The notes beneath the pieces were generated by a model. The model saw only the letters and a program-made list of their open reading frames with translations, searched no databases and was not told where the DNA came from. From JACJWR01 sp964474045 (lineage in GTDB: Bacteria > Actinomycetota > Actinomycetes > S36-B12 > UBA10799): 64,000 nucleotides of DNA. The DNA lies in assembly GCA_964474045.1 (NCBI GenBank), contig CAYYRC010000006.1, forward strand, positions 56,176 through 120,175, written 5' to 3'. A program made the position numbers and the translations under genes. This document shows, piece after piece, positions 24,779-32,639 of this stretch (within the stretch, counting starts at the first letter, position 1; each line of letters starts with the position of its first letter).

Positions 24779-25096
24779 ACGCTCGGGAGCCCCTCCTGAC
24801 CACCGGACATGACGTCGGTCGATCCTCGGCCGGCAGGGCTTGACGGGATTGCTGTCCGTTCGGCTGACACCGGAGTCCCCTCCCCGGCCGGCGATGCGAA
24901 CGAGAGCTGCGCGGGGACATCTACCCCGGGGTAGGTGCGGATCGTGGGTGCCAGGTCCGAATCCTCTTGGGGCAAGGCGAGACCTACCCGGTGCTGGACC
25001 AGAATGGAGGTGTTGGACCAGGTTGGAGTTGCTGTCGGCCGCTGAGAACTCGTCAGCGACGAGTTCGATGTCAGTGTCGTGAGGTTGGAGCAGGCC

Positions 25097-26494
25097 ATGG
25101 AGCATGGTCACGCGGTATCGCGCCGGTCGGCGCTCAAGCTTGGGCTGGGCGCCGCGGGGGCCACGCTCTTGCCGGGGGTCGCCGGCTGCGCCACTGCCGC
25201 GATGCCTGGTGGGGCCGCCTCGTCCGGGGCGTCCGGGTCGTCGGCAACCGGCGTGGCCTCCCAGGGCGGTGAACCCGCGGTCCCGGGATCGGTCCACGAC
25301 GCCGAGCAGGCGGCCCAGGTCGCGCTCGCCATGGCTCGGCTGGCGGCGAGCGCCCAGACCTTCGCGGTCGGCGGGGCCATCATCGAGAACAGCAGCGGGC
25401 GGGTCATCCACGCGCTGCAGAACCGCGTGCTGCAGGATCTCGGCACCGGCCTGGGGCCCCTCTCGGACACCCCCTACACCCAGGACCCGACGGCGCACGG
25501 CGAGCGCCAGCTCGTCTACTGGTACTTCGCCAATCGCGAGTCCGGCCTGTTGCCGCCGCCGCAGGAGCTGACGGTGGTCACGTCGCTGGATCCCTGCGCC
25601 ATGTGCGCCGGCTCGTTGACGTCGGCGGGCTTCCACACCGCGGTGGTGGCCCTGGACGACTTCGCCGGCGTGAACTTCAACGGCAAGACGGACTTCGCCG
25701 GGTATCCCACCGGAGTCGGCGACGCGCTGCGCGGCACCTTCGGGTACTACGGCGTCGACGGCGGGCGAGCCTTCGCCGGCGCGCCCAACACGCTGTTCGC
25801 GAGCACGGCCGTCACCGCAACGACGGCAGCGGCCTGCGGCGACGTCTTCGGCTCGACCGCGGATGGCGTCCGGGCCGCGAGCAGCGGATCGGGCCTGGAC
25901 CCCGCCAACCCTGACAACAACATGTCCGATCCGGCCAACTCGTCGATCAGGGGGCCGTACTCGCTGAGCTTTCCCGACGCGTTCACCATCCGCCTCGCCG
26001 ACTACCGACGGCCCGACGCGGTCCTGCGCGATTACCTGACCGGGCTGGTGGAGCGCACGCCTGGCGCCCGCAACGCCGTTGCGCTGATCGACTTCTACGG
26101 CAACCTGCTGATGGCCTCGGCGGACCGCTTCGACATCAATCCCATCGCCACCGCCTTCATGACCACCACGCAGGAGTACGCCCGCCTGCGCTTCGCGCTG
26201 GTCGACGATCCGGTCACCAGCGCGGTCGCGCAACGCACGCTCACCAGTCCGGCGCACGGCACGTTCGTGTTGCTGCACGCCCTCGACGGCGTGAGCACGC
26301 TGGGATTGAAGGATCTGGGGGCCTACGGCTCGAGCATGGAGGGCAAGATCCCGGTCACGCAGCCGAGCAACTTCCAGTACTTCGAGGGCCCGCTGCAGGG
26401 GACCGTCGCCGACCTGACCGCCCTGATCGCCGCGATGCCGCCGTTCTACACGAAGCTTGTCGGCATCGACCCGCAGCAGGTGGTCCTGGACTGA
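25097..26494 (+). CDS. Exported cytidine/nucleoside deaminase-like lipoprotein
   Basis: The 465-residue protein starts with a twin-arginine signal (SRRSALKLGLGAAGATLLPG) and a lipobox (VAGC). The mature part has the zinc site of the cytidine deaminase superfamily: His134 and Glu136 in AHGE, and Cys167 and Cys170 in DPCAMC. A C-terminal region of about 250 residues has no motif I know. Deaminases of this class are normally cytoplasmic, so the export signal is notable. ATG 25097 has GGAG 6 nt upstream; GTG 25079 is an alternative. The substrate is unknown. Confidence 0.82.
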   Translation: MEHGHAVSRRSALKLGLGAAGATLLPGVAGCATAAMPGGAASSGASGSSATGVASQGGEPAVPGSVHDAEQAAQVALAMARLAASAQTFAVGGAIIENSSGRVIHALQNRVLQDLGTGLGPLSDTPYTQDPTAHGERQLVYWYFANRESGLLPPPQELTVVTSLDPCAMCAGSLTSAGFHTAVVALDDFAGVNFNGKTDFAGYPTGVGDALRGTFGYYGVDGGRAFAGAPNTLFASTAVTATTAAACGDVFGSTADGVRAASSGSGLDPANPDNNMSDPANSSIRGPYSLSFPDAFTIRLADYRRPDAVLRDYLTGLVERTPGARNAVALIDFYGNLLMASADRFDINPIATAFMTTTQEYARLRFALVDDPVTSAVAQRTLTSPAHGTFVLLHALDGVSTLGLKDLGAYGSSMEGKIPVTQPSNFQYFEGPLQGTVADLTALIAAMPPFYTKLVGIDPQQVVLD

Positions 26495-26521
26495 GCGCTG
26501 GCCGGCTTGGCCCGGCCGTGA

Positions 26522-26574
26522 CAGGTTTGTGCCCGAAAACGGCCCGCCGGTGGTGGTTTTCGGGCACAAACCTG
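26522..26574. terminator. Repeated long hairpin element, copy 1
   Basis: Perfect 19-bp inverted repeat (26522-26540 and 26556-26574) around a 15-nt loop. It lies 23 nt after the stop of the minus-strand LAL regulator and 27 nt after the deaminase stop. Two relatives are at 30626 and 35752. There is no U-tract. Confidence 0.7.
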
Positions 26575-26596
26575 ACGCGAGAGGCTGCAACCGGCA

Positions 26597-29134
26597 TTAG
26601 CTGCGATGCTCGACACCCGGTGTCTTTCGCCAACGCGCCGCCGCGGCGATGGCTTCGTCTCGCCCGCTCACGTCCAGCTTGCGGTACAGGCGTCGCAGCC
26701 GGGTCTTGATGGTGTTGGTGGAGACGCCGAGCTCCGCGGCCATCTGGGCCTGTGTTGCGCGACTGGGCAACCGTGCCAGCAGCTCGACCTCACCTGGGCT
26801 CAGCCGCGGCCCATCCGGGTCTCGCGGCGCGGCGAGCGGTCGCAACGACAGGGGATCGCCGTCCTCGCCGGGTCGCTCCGCCCCGTCCCTCGCACTAGTC
26901 GCCGCCGGCAGAACCACCCCTTGGTCGACCGCCAACTGCCGGAATCCCGGATGCTCTGCGAACACCCCGGCCAGACCGTGCCGCCGCGCGATCTCGACGG
27001 CCCCACGCACGTGCGCCGCATCATCCTGACTCGCGGCTGCCAGGCTGCTTGCCTGAGCCAGCAGGATGCGGCGCTCCAGGGCGCTGCGCGGTTGCCCGGT
27101 GGACAGCGCCCCCAGCGCTCGCGCCACCTGCGTCGGTCGTCGTTCCAGGAACGACCAGGCTGCCAACAGGGTCCTGTCCGCCGACGGCGGCAGCTGCCTG
27201 ATCACCGCCTCGGCGGACTCGGCATCGCCTGCGACGAGCAGAGTCCGCGCGTGCGCTCGGTTGACCTCCGGCCACAGGCCGCTTTCGGGGTTGACCGCCC
27301 GTAACTGCGCTCGGGTCCGATGCAGGATGTCGAAGGCGGAGTCGATCTGTCCGGCGCGCACGTCGACCGCGCACCTTTGGAGTCGGGCATGCGTCAGGCC
27401 CCCCGTCGACGCGCGTCCCGAAGCCACCGCCTCGGCCCGCAGCAGCAGGTCCCGCGCCTGCGCGAGCTCGCCCTGTTCGAGCAGCACCCCGGCCTGCGCC
27501 ACCACGAGCGTCAGGTGAGAAAGGGCCGTCGTCGTCGCGCCGCGCGACTCGAGGAAACGGCGCGCGCCTTCGAGGTCTGCGGCGGCCTCATGCATGTGTC
27601 CCTGCCGTGCCGCTGCGCCCGCCCGTACCGCCCGGAAGGACACCTCCCGGATCATGTCGTTGGGCATGTCTCCGACCCGAAGCCGGGCCAACTCCGCAGC
27701 AGCCTCCTCGGTTCGGCCCTCCCACAGGAGTCCGCGTGCGACGACGACGGGCGCGAGCTGGTGGGAGTTGGCCGTGTAGTCGTCGCCGAAGGCGGCTACC
27801 GCGGACCGGGCGGCGGCGATCATCCCGGCGGTGTCCGCCATCGCCCCGGCCAGGCACGCCGACAGCAGCTGGACCTCGCCCCGCACGGCGGCGCGCTGGG
27901 CGGCCTCCAGTTCCGCCGCGATGGACGACACCAGCCAGGCTTCCAGGCGCGCGAGGCACTGTCGGACCATCGTGGTGTCCCCGCCCCACAGGGAGGCCCA
28001 ACCTATCCGCAGCTCGTGCTCTGTGGAGCTGGCCCACGTGGTGGGGGGAAGGTCGGAGTACCAGGTGAGCGCCAACTCGGCCTGGCCCGTGGTGATGAGG
28101 TGTACCTCGACGTCTCGCAGCTGCTCGCCAGCCTCCTGGTATCGACCGGCCTCGATCAGGTGGAAGATCGCGGATTCGACCTCGCCGCGCTCGACGTAGT
28201 GCTCGGCCACGCGCTGATGGGCCTCGAGCCTCTCGCTGCGGCTGCCCCCGCCGCCTCGCGACGCCAGCGCCGCCGTCAGCAGTCGGTGCCTACGCCAGCG
28301 CGGTGTGGCGTCGGTCGTGACGTCGCGGCAGAGCAGGCCCTCGCTGCGGGTGATGCTGCGCAACAACTGCTGAGAGTCATCGGCGTCGCGGACGACGTCG
28401 CACGCGGGCGCATCGAGCCGATCCAGCATGGCGGTCTCGCGCAGGAAGGCCTGCTGCGCCGACGTCAGCGATCTCCACCACGGCGCGACCGCGACCTCGG
28501 CGCCGTGCTGCCCCAACCATCGGGCCACCGCCTCGGTCCGCGCGGGCCCTTCGGACACCCGACGCAGCCGGGACGCCGCAAGCACCAGCGGCGCCACCCA
28601 GCCCTCGCTCAGATCGATGATGCGTGCCACCTCCGGCGCCTGCGGTGATCCCGGGGCGAGCAGCTCCAGCACGGCATGGGCCTCCTCGTCGGTGAAGGCC
28701 AGGTCGGATCGGTCGAGCAGGATCGATCCCGGGAAGCGCAGCGTGACCTCGTCCAGCGACTCCTGCGAGCTCATGATCAGCCCCGACCAGATGGCGACGT
28801 CCTCAATCAGCGCGGCGCGCGCTTCCTCGGCTTCCGAGCTCGACGCCACACCGTCGCAGTCCACCAGCACGTAGCGGATCCGGCCTTCGCCCCGGGCATC
28901 CTCCAGGCGCCGCCGCAGTCGGACCCACGCGCCCGGGTCGTCGGCCGCGACGCTCACCAGCTGCGCCGACTCCGGGCCGGCCCTGGCCGCGGCCTGCCGG
29001 AGCGCTGTCGTGCGGCCGAATCCCGTCGGTGCGCTCAGCAGGCACGGCGCGTGGGGCGCCGCCGCCAGCATTAAGTCGGCCAGCCTCGACCGCACCAGGG
29101 TGGTGGGGCCGAGGACGGCCGACTCTGCGTTCAC
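26597..29134 (-). CDS. LAL/MalT-type transcriptional regulator (LuxR C-terminal HTH)
   Basis: The 845-residue protein has an N-terminal P-loop ATPase with a degenerate Walker A (SAPTGFGRTTAL, with Arg in place of Lys) and VLVDCDG as Walker B. A long helical-repeat middle part follows, then a LuxR-type HTH from about residue 775 (LSPGEVELLARLPSRATQ, AAELGVSTNTIKTRLRRLYRKL). Such regulators activate genes on binding an effector. GTG 29134 overlaps the DUF2252 stop by 4 bp, so both are made from one transcript. Lying between the two secreted paralogs, it is a candidate regulator of them (inference). Confidence 0.87.
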   Translation of the reverse strand: MNAESAVLGPTTLVRSRLADLMLAAAPHAPCLLSAPTGFGRTTALRQAAARAGPESAQLVSVAADDPGAWVRLRRRLEDARGEGRIRYVLVDCDGVASSSEAEEARAALIEDVAIWSGLIMSSQESLDEVTLRFPGSILLDRSDLAFTDEEAHAVLELLAPGSPQAPEVARIIDLSEGWVAPLVLAASRLRRVSEGPARTEAVARWLGQHGAEVAVAPWWRSLTSAQQAFLRETAMLDRLDAPACDVVRDADDSQQLLRSITRSEGLLCRDVTTDATPRWRRHRLLTAALASRGGGGSRSERLEAHQRVAEHYVERGEVESAIFHLIEAGRYQEAGEQLRDVEVHLITTGQAELALTWYSDLPPTTWASSTEHELRIGWASLWGGDTTMVRQCLARLEAWLVSSIAAELEAAQRAAVRGEVQLLSACLAGAMADTAGMIAAARSAVAAFGDDYTANSHQLAPVVVARGLLWEGRTEEAAAELARLRVGDMPNDMIREVSFRAVRAGAAARQGHMHEAAADLEGARRFLESRGATTTALSHLTLVVAQAGVLLEQGELAQARDLLLRAEAVASGRASTGGLTHARLQRCAVDVRAGQIDSAFDILHRTRAQLRAVNPESGLWPEVNRAHARTLLVAGDAESAEAVIRQLPPSADRTLLAAWSFLERRPTQVARALGALSTGQPRSALERRILLAQASSLAAASQDDAAHVRGAVEIARRHGLAGVFAEHPGFRQLAVDQGVVLPAATSARDGAERPGEDGDPLSLRPLAAPRDPDGPRLSPGEVELLARLPSRATQAQMAAELGVSTNTIKTRLRRLYRKLDVSGRDEAIAAAARWRKTPGVEHRS

Positions 29135-30564
29135 GTGCGGTGCGCCTCCGCCACCAGGTCGTAGTCGTGGTTGTTGATCTGACGGTACGCCATGGCGAAC
29201 TGCGCGATCGCCTCGTCGAACTCGTCACCGCTGCCCAGGTAGCCGCCGATGAGGCTGGCATCGCCGGTGCGGGCGTGCGCCCTGGCCAGCACCGCGCCAC
29301 AGACCCGGCCGTATCCGCGCAGGGCGCTGGCGTCGAGCATCTCCGGCTCGATCGCACCCTTGAAGTCCTTCAGCTGCCGTAGGAAGTACTCGTGGTCGCG
29401 ACCGCTGGACCAGCCCAGGAACGGGTCGCCGCTGGCCTGCATTGCCTGCGTCCCCAGCACCACCCGCTGGCCGTGGTGGTCCAGCGGCGACTTGCCCAGG
29501 TAGCGCTCGAGCACCGACTCGCTGGCCTGCTTGATCTGCAGCAGCAGCGGCTCGCCGTCGCCGGACTCCAGCAGCACCACGAGCGCCCGCGTGCCCACGC
29601 TCCCGACGCCCACCACCTTGTGCGCGACGTCCACGAACGAGTAGCGCGCCAGCAGCGCCAGGCGGTCCGGGGCGAGCGTGGCCAGGTACTCGGCGTACAA
29701 CGCGCGCAGTCGGGCCACGACGTCATCGCGATGGTCCTCGGGAACCCGCACCAGCACGGGTGGCTCGTCGCGGAAGATCCGCCCTGACGGCGTCATCGTC
29801 GTCATCTTCATGGTGGCGGTGTTGGCGGTGCGGCCGAGGGCCTTCTTGCGGGCTTTCTTCGTGGCCTTCGCCAGCGATGACTTGCCCTCGGCGTCCACCA
29901 GGTTGTCCACGTCCAGGCGCGCGTACCAGACGTCCAGGGTGGGCATCTCGGCCAGCTCGGCGATGGTCTCGCGGTAGGCGGCCGCCGCGCCTTGCGCGGC
30001 CCTGCGACCCACCTTGTCCGGAAGCTCGAGCGCCGTGGCGGCCACCGCGAGGCTTGCGGCGAGGCGCTTGACGTCCCACTCGAACGGCCCGGGCAGCGTC
30101 TCGTCGAAGTCGTTCAGGTCGAACATGAGGCCGCGGTCGGGGGCGGCGAACATTCCGAAGTTGGACAGATGCGCATCCCCGCAGAGCTGAGTCCGGATGC
30201 CGGTGGCCGGGATCAGGGAGAGGTCGCTGGCCATCACCGCCGCCGCACCGCGCAGGAACGTGAACGGGCTGGCAGTCATCCGCTCGTAGCGCAGGGGCAC
30301 GAGTGCCTGCTCGCGGTTGGCGTCCTGTTCGGCGAGGAGAGCCACGGGGTCCCGACGGGCGTCCGGAACGGGTACGTCCGCGTGCGTCGCGAGCGGGACC
30401 GCGTCCCGCACTGACTCGCCCTGGGCGGCCCTCTCGGCGCGGCTGCGGCGGGGACTGCTGAAGAACGACTGGGCAGTGATCGGGGAGGTGGGGGGCTCTG
30501 TGGTTGGTGTCTCGGTCACGTGGCCATGGTGACCTCCGGTTGGGGCGCGCGCCAGAGACGTCAC
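29131..30564 (-). CDS. DUF2252 family protein (kinase-like fold)
   Basis: The 477-residue protein matches DUF2252 throughout: FLRGAAAVMASDL, QLCGDAHLSNFGMF, FDLNDFDETLPGPFEWDVKRLA, VVGVGSVGTRALVVLL and a C-terminal GYGRVCGAVLARAHARTGD. The GDAHLSNFG and DxNDFDE segments resemble the catalytic and metal sites of aminoglycoside-kinase-like folds. The activity is unproven. The start may be GTG 30564 (GAGG just before) or GTG 30519. It is coupled to the LAL regulator downstream. Confidence 0.85.
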   Translation of the reverse strand: MTSLARAPTGGHHGHVTETPTTEPPTSPITAQSFFSSPRRSRAERAAQGESVRDAVPLATHADVPVPDARRDPVALLAEQDANREQALVPLRYERMTASPFTFLRGAAAVMASDLSLIPATGIRTQLCGDAHLSNFGMFAAPDRGLMFDLNDFDETLPGPFEWDVKRLAASLAVAATALELPDKVGRRAAQGAAAAYRETIAELAEMPTLDVWYARLDVDNLVDAEGKSSLAKATKKARKKALGRTANTATMKMTTMTPSGRIFRDEPPVLVRVPEDHRDDVVARLRALYAEYLATLAPDRLALLARYSFVDVAHKVVGVGSVGTRALVVLLESGDGEPLLLQIKQASESVLERYLGKSPLDHHGQRVVLGTQAMQASGDPFLGWSSGRDHEYFLRQLKDFKGAIEPEMLDASALRGYGRVCGAVLARAHARTGDASLIGGYLGSGDEFDEAIAQFAMAYRQINNHDYDLVAEAHRT

Positions 30565-30625
30565 CCTCGGCGGGTGACAAGCGGCGGCGCCTGAGCCGGG
30601 ACCGGCGTCGCCCGCACGGCCGGGA

Positions 30626-30678
30626 AAGGTTCGTACCCGAAGACGGTCCGCCGGGTGGCGTCTTCGGGCACAAACCTT
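30626..30678. terminator. Repeated long hairpin element, copy 2
   Basis: Arms of 19 bp at 30626-30644 and 30660-30678 with two mismatches and a 15-nt loop. It lies 19 nt after the stop of secreted paralog B. Relative to copy 1 the stem changes CCGAAAAC/GTTTTCGG to CCGAAGAC/GTCTTCGG on both sides. Confidence 0.7.
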
Positions 30679-30696
30679 GACCGGGTCGGCCTCAGG

Positions 30697-31326
30697 TCAG
30701 CTCCAGCCCTTGGTCATGGTCAGCTCGAACTGCTTGTAGTGCGACGTGTCGCCGTGGCGCTTGCCGGTGAAGTGGGCGCCGGCGATGGGGGACACGTAGT
30801 AGTGCTGGGTGCCCACGCTGTAGTACTTGGACTGATAGCTGACCGAGAGCCAGGGGCTGGACCAGGCGGGGTTCTCGGCGTCGACCTCGATGGCCTTGAA
30901 GACGCTGTTCTCGCGGGCGTCCTCGGCGCTGCGGAAGACGCGCAGCTGTACGTCGTCCACGCCGCCGTAGTTGCCGTGGTAGGACCTGGTCTCGCCCGGC
31001 TGCAAGACGTCGGAGGCCCACCAGTCGGTGAAGGCCTTGTGCTCGCGCACCCAGATAGCGCCGCCGCTCGCGTTGCGGAAGTACACGGACGTCCCCTTCG
31101 TGAACGAGTTGTCGCTATCTGCAGCGGGCGCGGGCGCCGCGGGAACGGCGCCGACCTCGGTGGCCGGGGCGGGGGCTGCCGGGGCGGGGGCTGCCGGGGC
31201 GGGGGCCGCCGGCGCCGGGGCCGCCGGCGCAGCGAGGGACGGCACGGCGGTGAGGCTCGCGATGGAGCCGGCGGCCAGCAGCGCCGCCGCTGCGCGGGCC
31301 GCGAGTCGGGTCGTCTTGGTGGTCAT
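30697..31326 (-). CDS. Secreted protein of unknown function, paralog B
   Basis: The 209-residue precursor has a Sec signal (LAARAAAALLAAGSIASLTA, cleavage after SLA), a PAPAA repeat linker and the same domain as paralog A: SFTKGTSVYFRNASGGAIWVRE, GVDDVQLRVFRSAEDARENS, PIAGAHFTGKRHGD and the end TMTKGWS. Cys of paralog A (NPAWGCPW) is Ser here (NPAWSSPW), so the domain does not depend on a disulfide. ATG 31326 has GAGGAG 6 nt upstream. The function is unknown; duplication with conserved promoter suggests a dosage or variant role. Confidence 0.8.
   Translation of the reverse strand: MTTKTTRLAARAAAALLAAGSIASLTAVPSLAAPAAPAPAAPAPAAPAPAAPAPATEVGAVPAAPAPAADSDNSFTKGTSVYFRNASGGAIWVREHKAFTDWWASDVLQPGETRSYHGNYGGVDDVQLRVFRSAEDARENSVFKAIEVDAENPAWSSPWLSVSYQSKYYSVGTQHYYVSPIAGAHFTGKRHGDTSHYKQFELTMTKGWS
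31164..31230 (-). repeat. 15-bp tandem repeat coding for a PAPAA linker
   Basis: Units CCGGGGCGGGGGCTG start at 31164, 31179 and 31194, then degenerate copies run to 31230. The 15-bp period equals 5 codons and differs from the 27-bp period of paralog A, so the two linkers expanded independently. Confidence 0.8.
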
Positions 31327-31366
31327 GGGGTGCTCCTCTTCGGTTGCATCAGTGGTTGCTGCGTCC

Positions 31367-31395
31367 AATGTGCGGGTGCCGCGATGGGAGTTCAA
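31367..31395 (-). promoter_or_regulatory. Predicted promoter of paralog B
   Basis: TTGAAC (31390-31395) and CACATT (31367-31372) on the minus strand, 17 bp apart, with the same 24-bp leader block (31349-31372) as paralog A at the same distance from the start codon. Confidence 0.6.
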
Positions 31396-31408
31396 TGCCC
31401 CTCGAGCC

Positions 31409-31442
31409 GAAACCGATTTCGACCTGACCCGAAACCGTTTTC
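31409..31442. promoter_or_regulatory. Tandem operator-like palindromes GAAACCGWTTTC (paralog B)
   Basis: GAAACCGATTTC at 31409-31420 and GAAACCGTTTTC at 31431-31442, again 22 bp apart and 13 bp upstream of the -35. The order of the A and T variants is swapped relative to paralog A. Confidence 0.6.
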
Positions 31443-31531
31443 GGACGTCGGGTGGCGACGCAGCTCGGGGTCGGGACCTGTCGCGGCGCCAGTGAAAAGT
31501 GGATTCGGAGTTCGGCTGTGGTGAGTCCTCG

Positions 31532-31537
31532 TAACCT
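31532..31537 (+). promoter_or_regulatory. Probable -10 hexamer (TAACCT) of the MDR oxidoreductase gene
   Basis: TAACCT is 6 nt before ATG 31544, a leaderless arrangement. Confidence 0.45.
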
Positions 31538-31543
31538 GCTGTC

Positions 31544-32509
31544 ATGAGAACCAGTCACCGTCCCGGCTACGGGCCGCCGAGCGTGCTTCGCGTTCGCGAT
31601 GCGCCGGTTCCGAGGCCGGCCGTCGGCGAGGTGCTCGTGCGGGTGCACGCGGCCTCGGTGAACCGAACGGACAGCGGCATCCTGCGCGGCAAACCCTTCA
31701 TCTTCCGCTTCTTCGCCGGGTTCCCACGACCGCGCTTCAGCGCCACCGGCTGCGACTTCGCGGGCGAGGTGGAGGCCGTCGGCGACGGGGTCTCCGGGTT
31801 CGCTGTCGGTGATCGGGTCTACGGGCTCGACGACACTGGGCTCGGCTCTCACACGCAGTTTGTGGTCGTGCCGGTGGCGAAAGCCGTGCTGCACATGCCA
31901 GCGGGGTTGACGTTCGCCGACGCTGTGGGCTGCACCGAGGGCGCGTTCTACGCGGTCAACTTCCTCAACAAGGTCGATCTCTCCCCGGGCCAGAGGGTGC
32001 TCGTGATCGGCGGCACGGGGGCCATCGGATCAGCGGCGATCCAGCTGCTCGCCGCCCGCGGCATCGAGGTGGATGCCGTCTGCCCGGCAGAGCATGCGGA
32101 CTTGGTGCGCTCGCTCGGCGCCGCCGCCGTATTCGATGCTGACCGCCGTGATCACCTGGTGCCGAGCGAGCCTTACGACTTCGTGTTCGACGCCGTCGGC
32201 AAGAGTCGGTTCTCGCTCTGCCGGCCGATCCTGACCAGTCGTGGGGTCTACGTCTCGTCCGAACTCGGACCGCGTGGAGAGAACTTGGCACTGCCCTTGG
32301 TCACCGCCGTCGGCAAAGGACGGCGAGTCGTCTTCCCCATCCCGCGCGACCCGGCGGGGTCGTTGCGCATCGTCCGCGATCTGGTGGCCCGAGGCGCCTT
32401 CCGAGCCGTCATCGACCGCAGCTACGCCCTCGACGACATCGTTGCGGCGTTCGAGTACATGGAGAGCGGCCAGAAGATCGGCACCGTGGTGCTCGACCCC
32501 TGGGCCTGA
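31544..32509 (+). CDS. Zinc-independent MDR family NAD(P)H:quinone reductase-like oxidoreductase
   Basis: This 321-residue medium-chain dehydrogenase/reductase has the GroES-like N-terminal domain (VGEVLVRVHAASVNRTDSGI, GCDFAGEVEAVGDGV) and a Rossmann part with VLVIGGTGAIGSAAIQLL. The zinc ligands of alcohol dehydrogenases are absent, as in the quinone reductase branch. It probably reduces an enone or quinone using NADPH. Neighbours do not point to a pathway. Confidence 0.85.
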   Translation: MRTSHRPGYGPPSVLRVRDAPVPRPAVGEVLVRVHAASVNRTDSGILRGKPFIFRFFAGFPRPRFSATGCDFAGEVEAVGDGVSGFAVGDRVYGLDDTGLGSHTQFVVVPVAKAVLHMPAGLTFADAVGCTEGAFYAVNFLNKVDLSPGQRVLVIGGTGAIGSAAIQLLAARGIEVDAVCPAEHADLVRSLGAAAVFDADRRDHLVPSEPYDFVFDAVGKSRFSLCRPILTSRGVYVSSELGPRGENLALPLVTAVGKGRRVVFPIPRDPAGSLRIVRDLVARGAFRAVIDRSYALDDIVAAFEYMESGQKIGTVVLDPWA

Positions 32510-32639
32510 GGGTGCAGTCCGGTCCGAGCTGATGGAGGAGGCGTTTGACAGCGCCGCCACGTATCCTGCGCAGTTCCGGGGCATCGTCGGCGCAGCTGCG
32601 ACGGCCCTCGGCCGCCGGACCCTGACGAGGATGGACACC

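Noticed and set aside
24940..24990. A tRNA T-arm-like GGTCCGAATCC
   Set aside because: No acceptor, D or anticodon arms fit around it, and the T-stem pairs only three bases.
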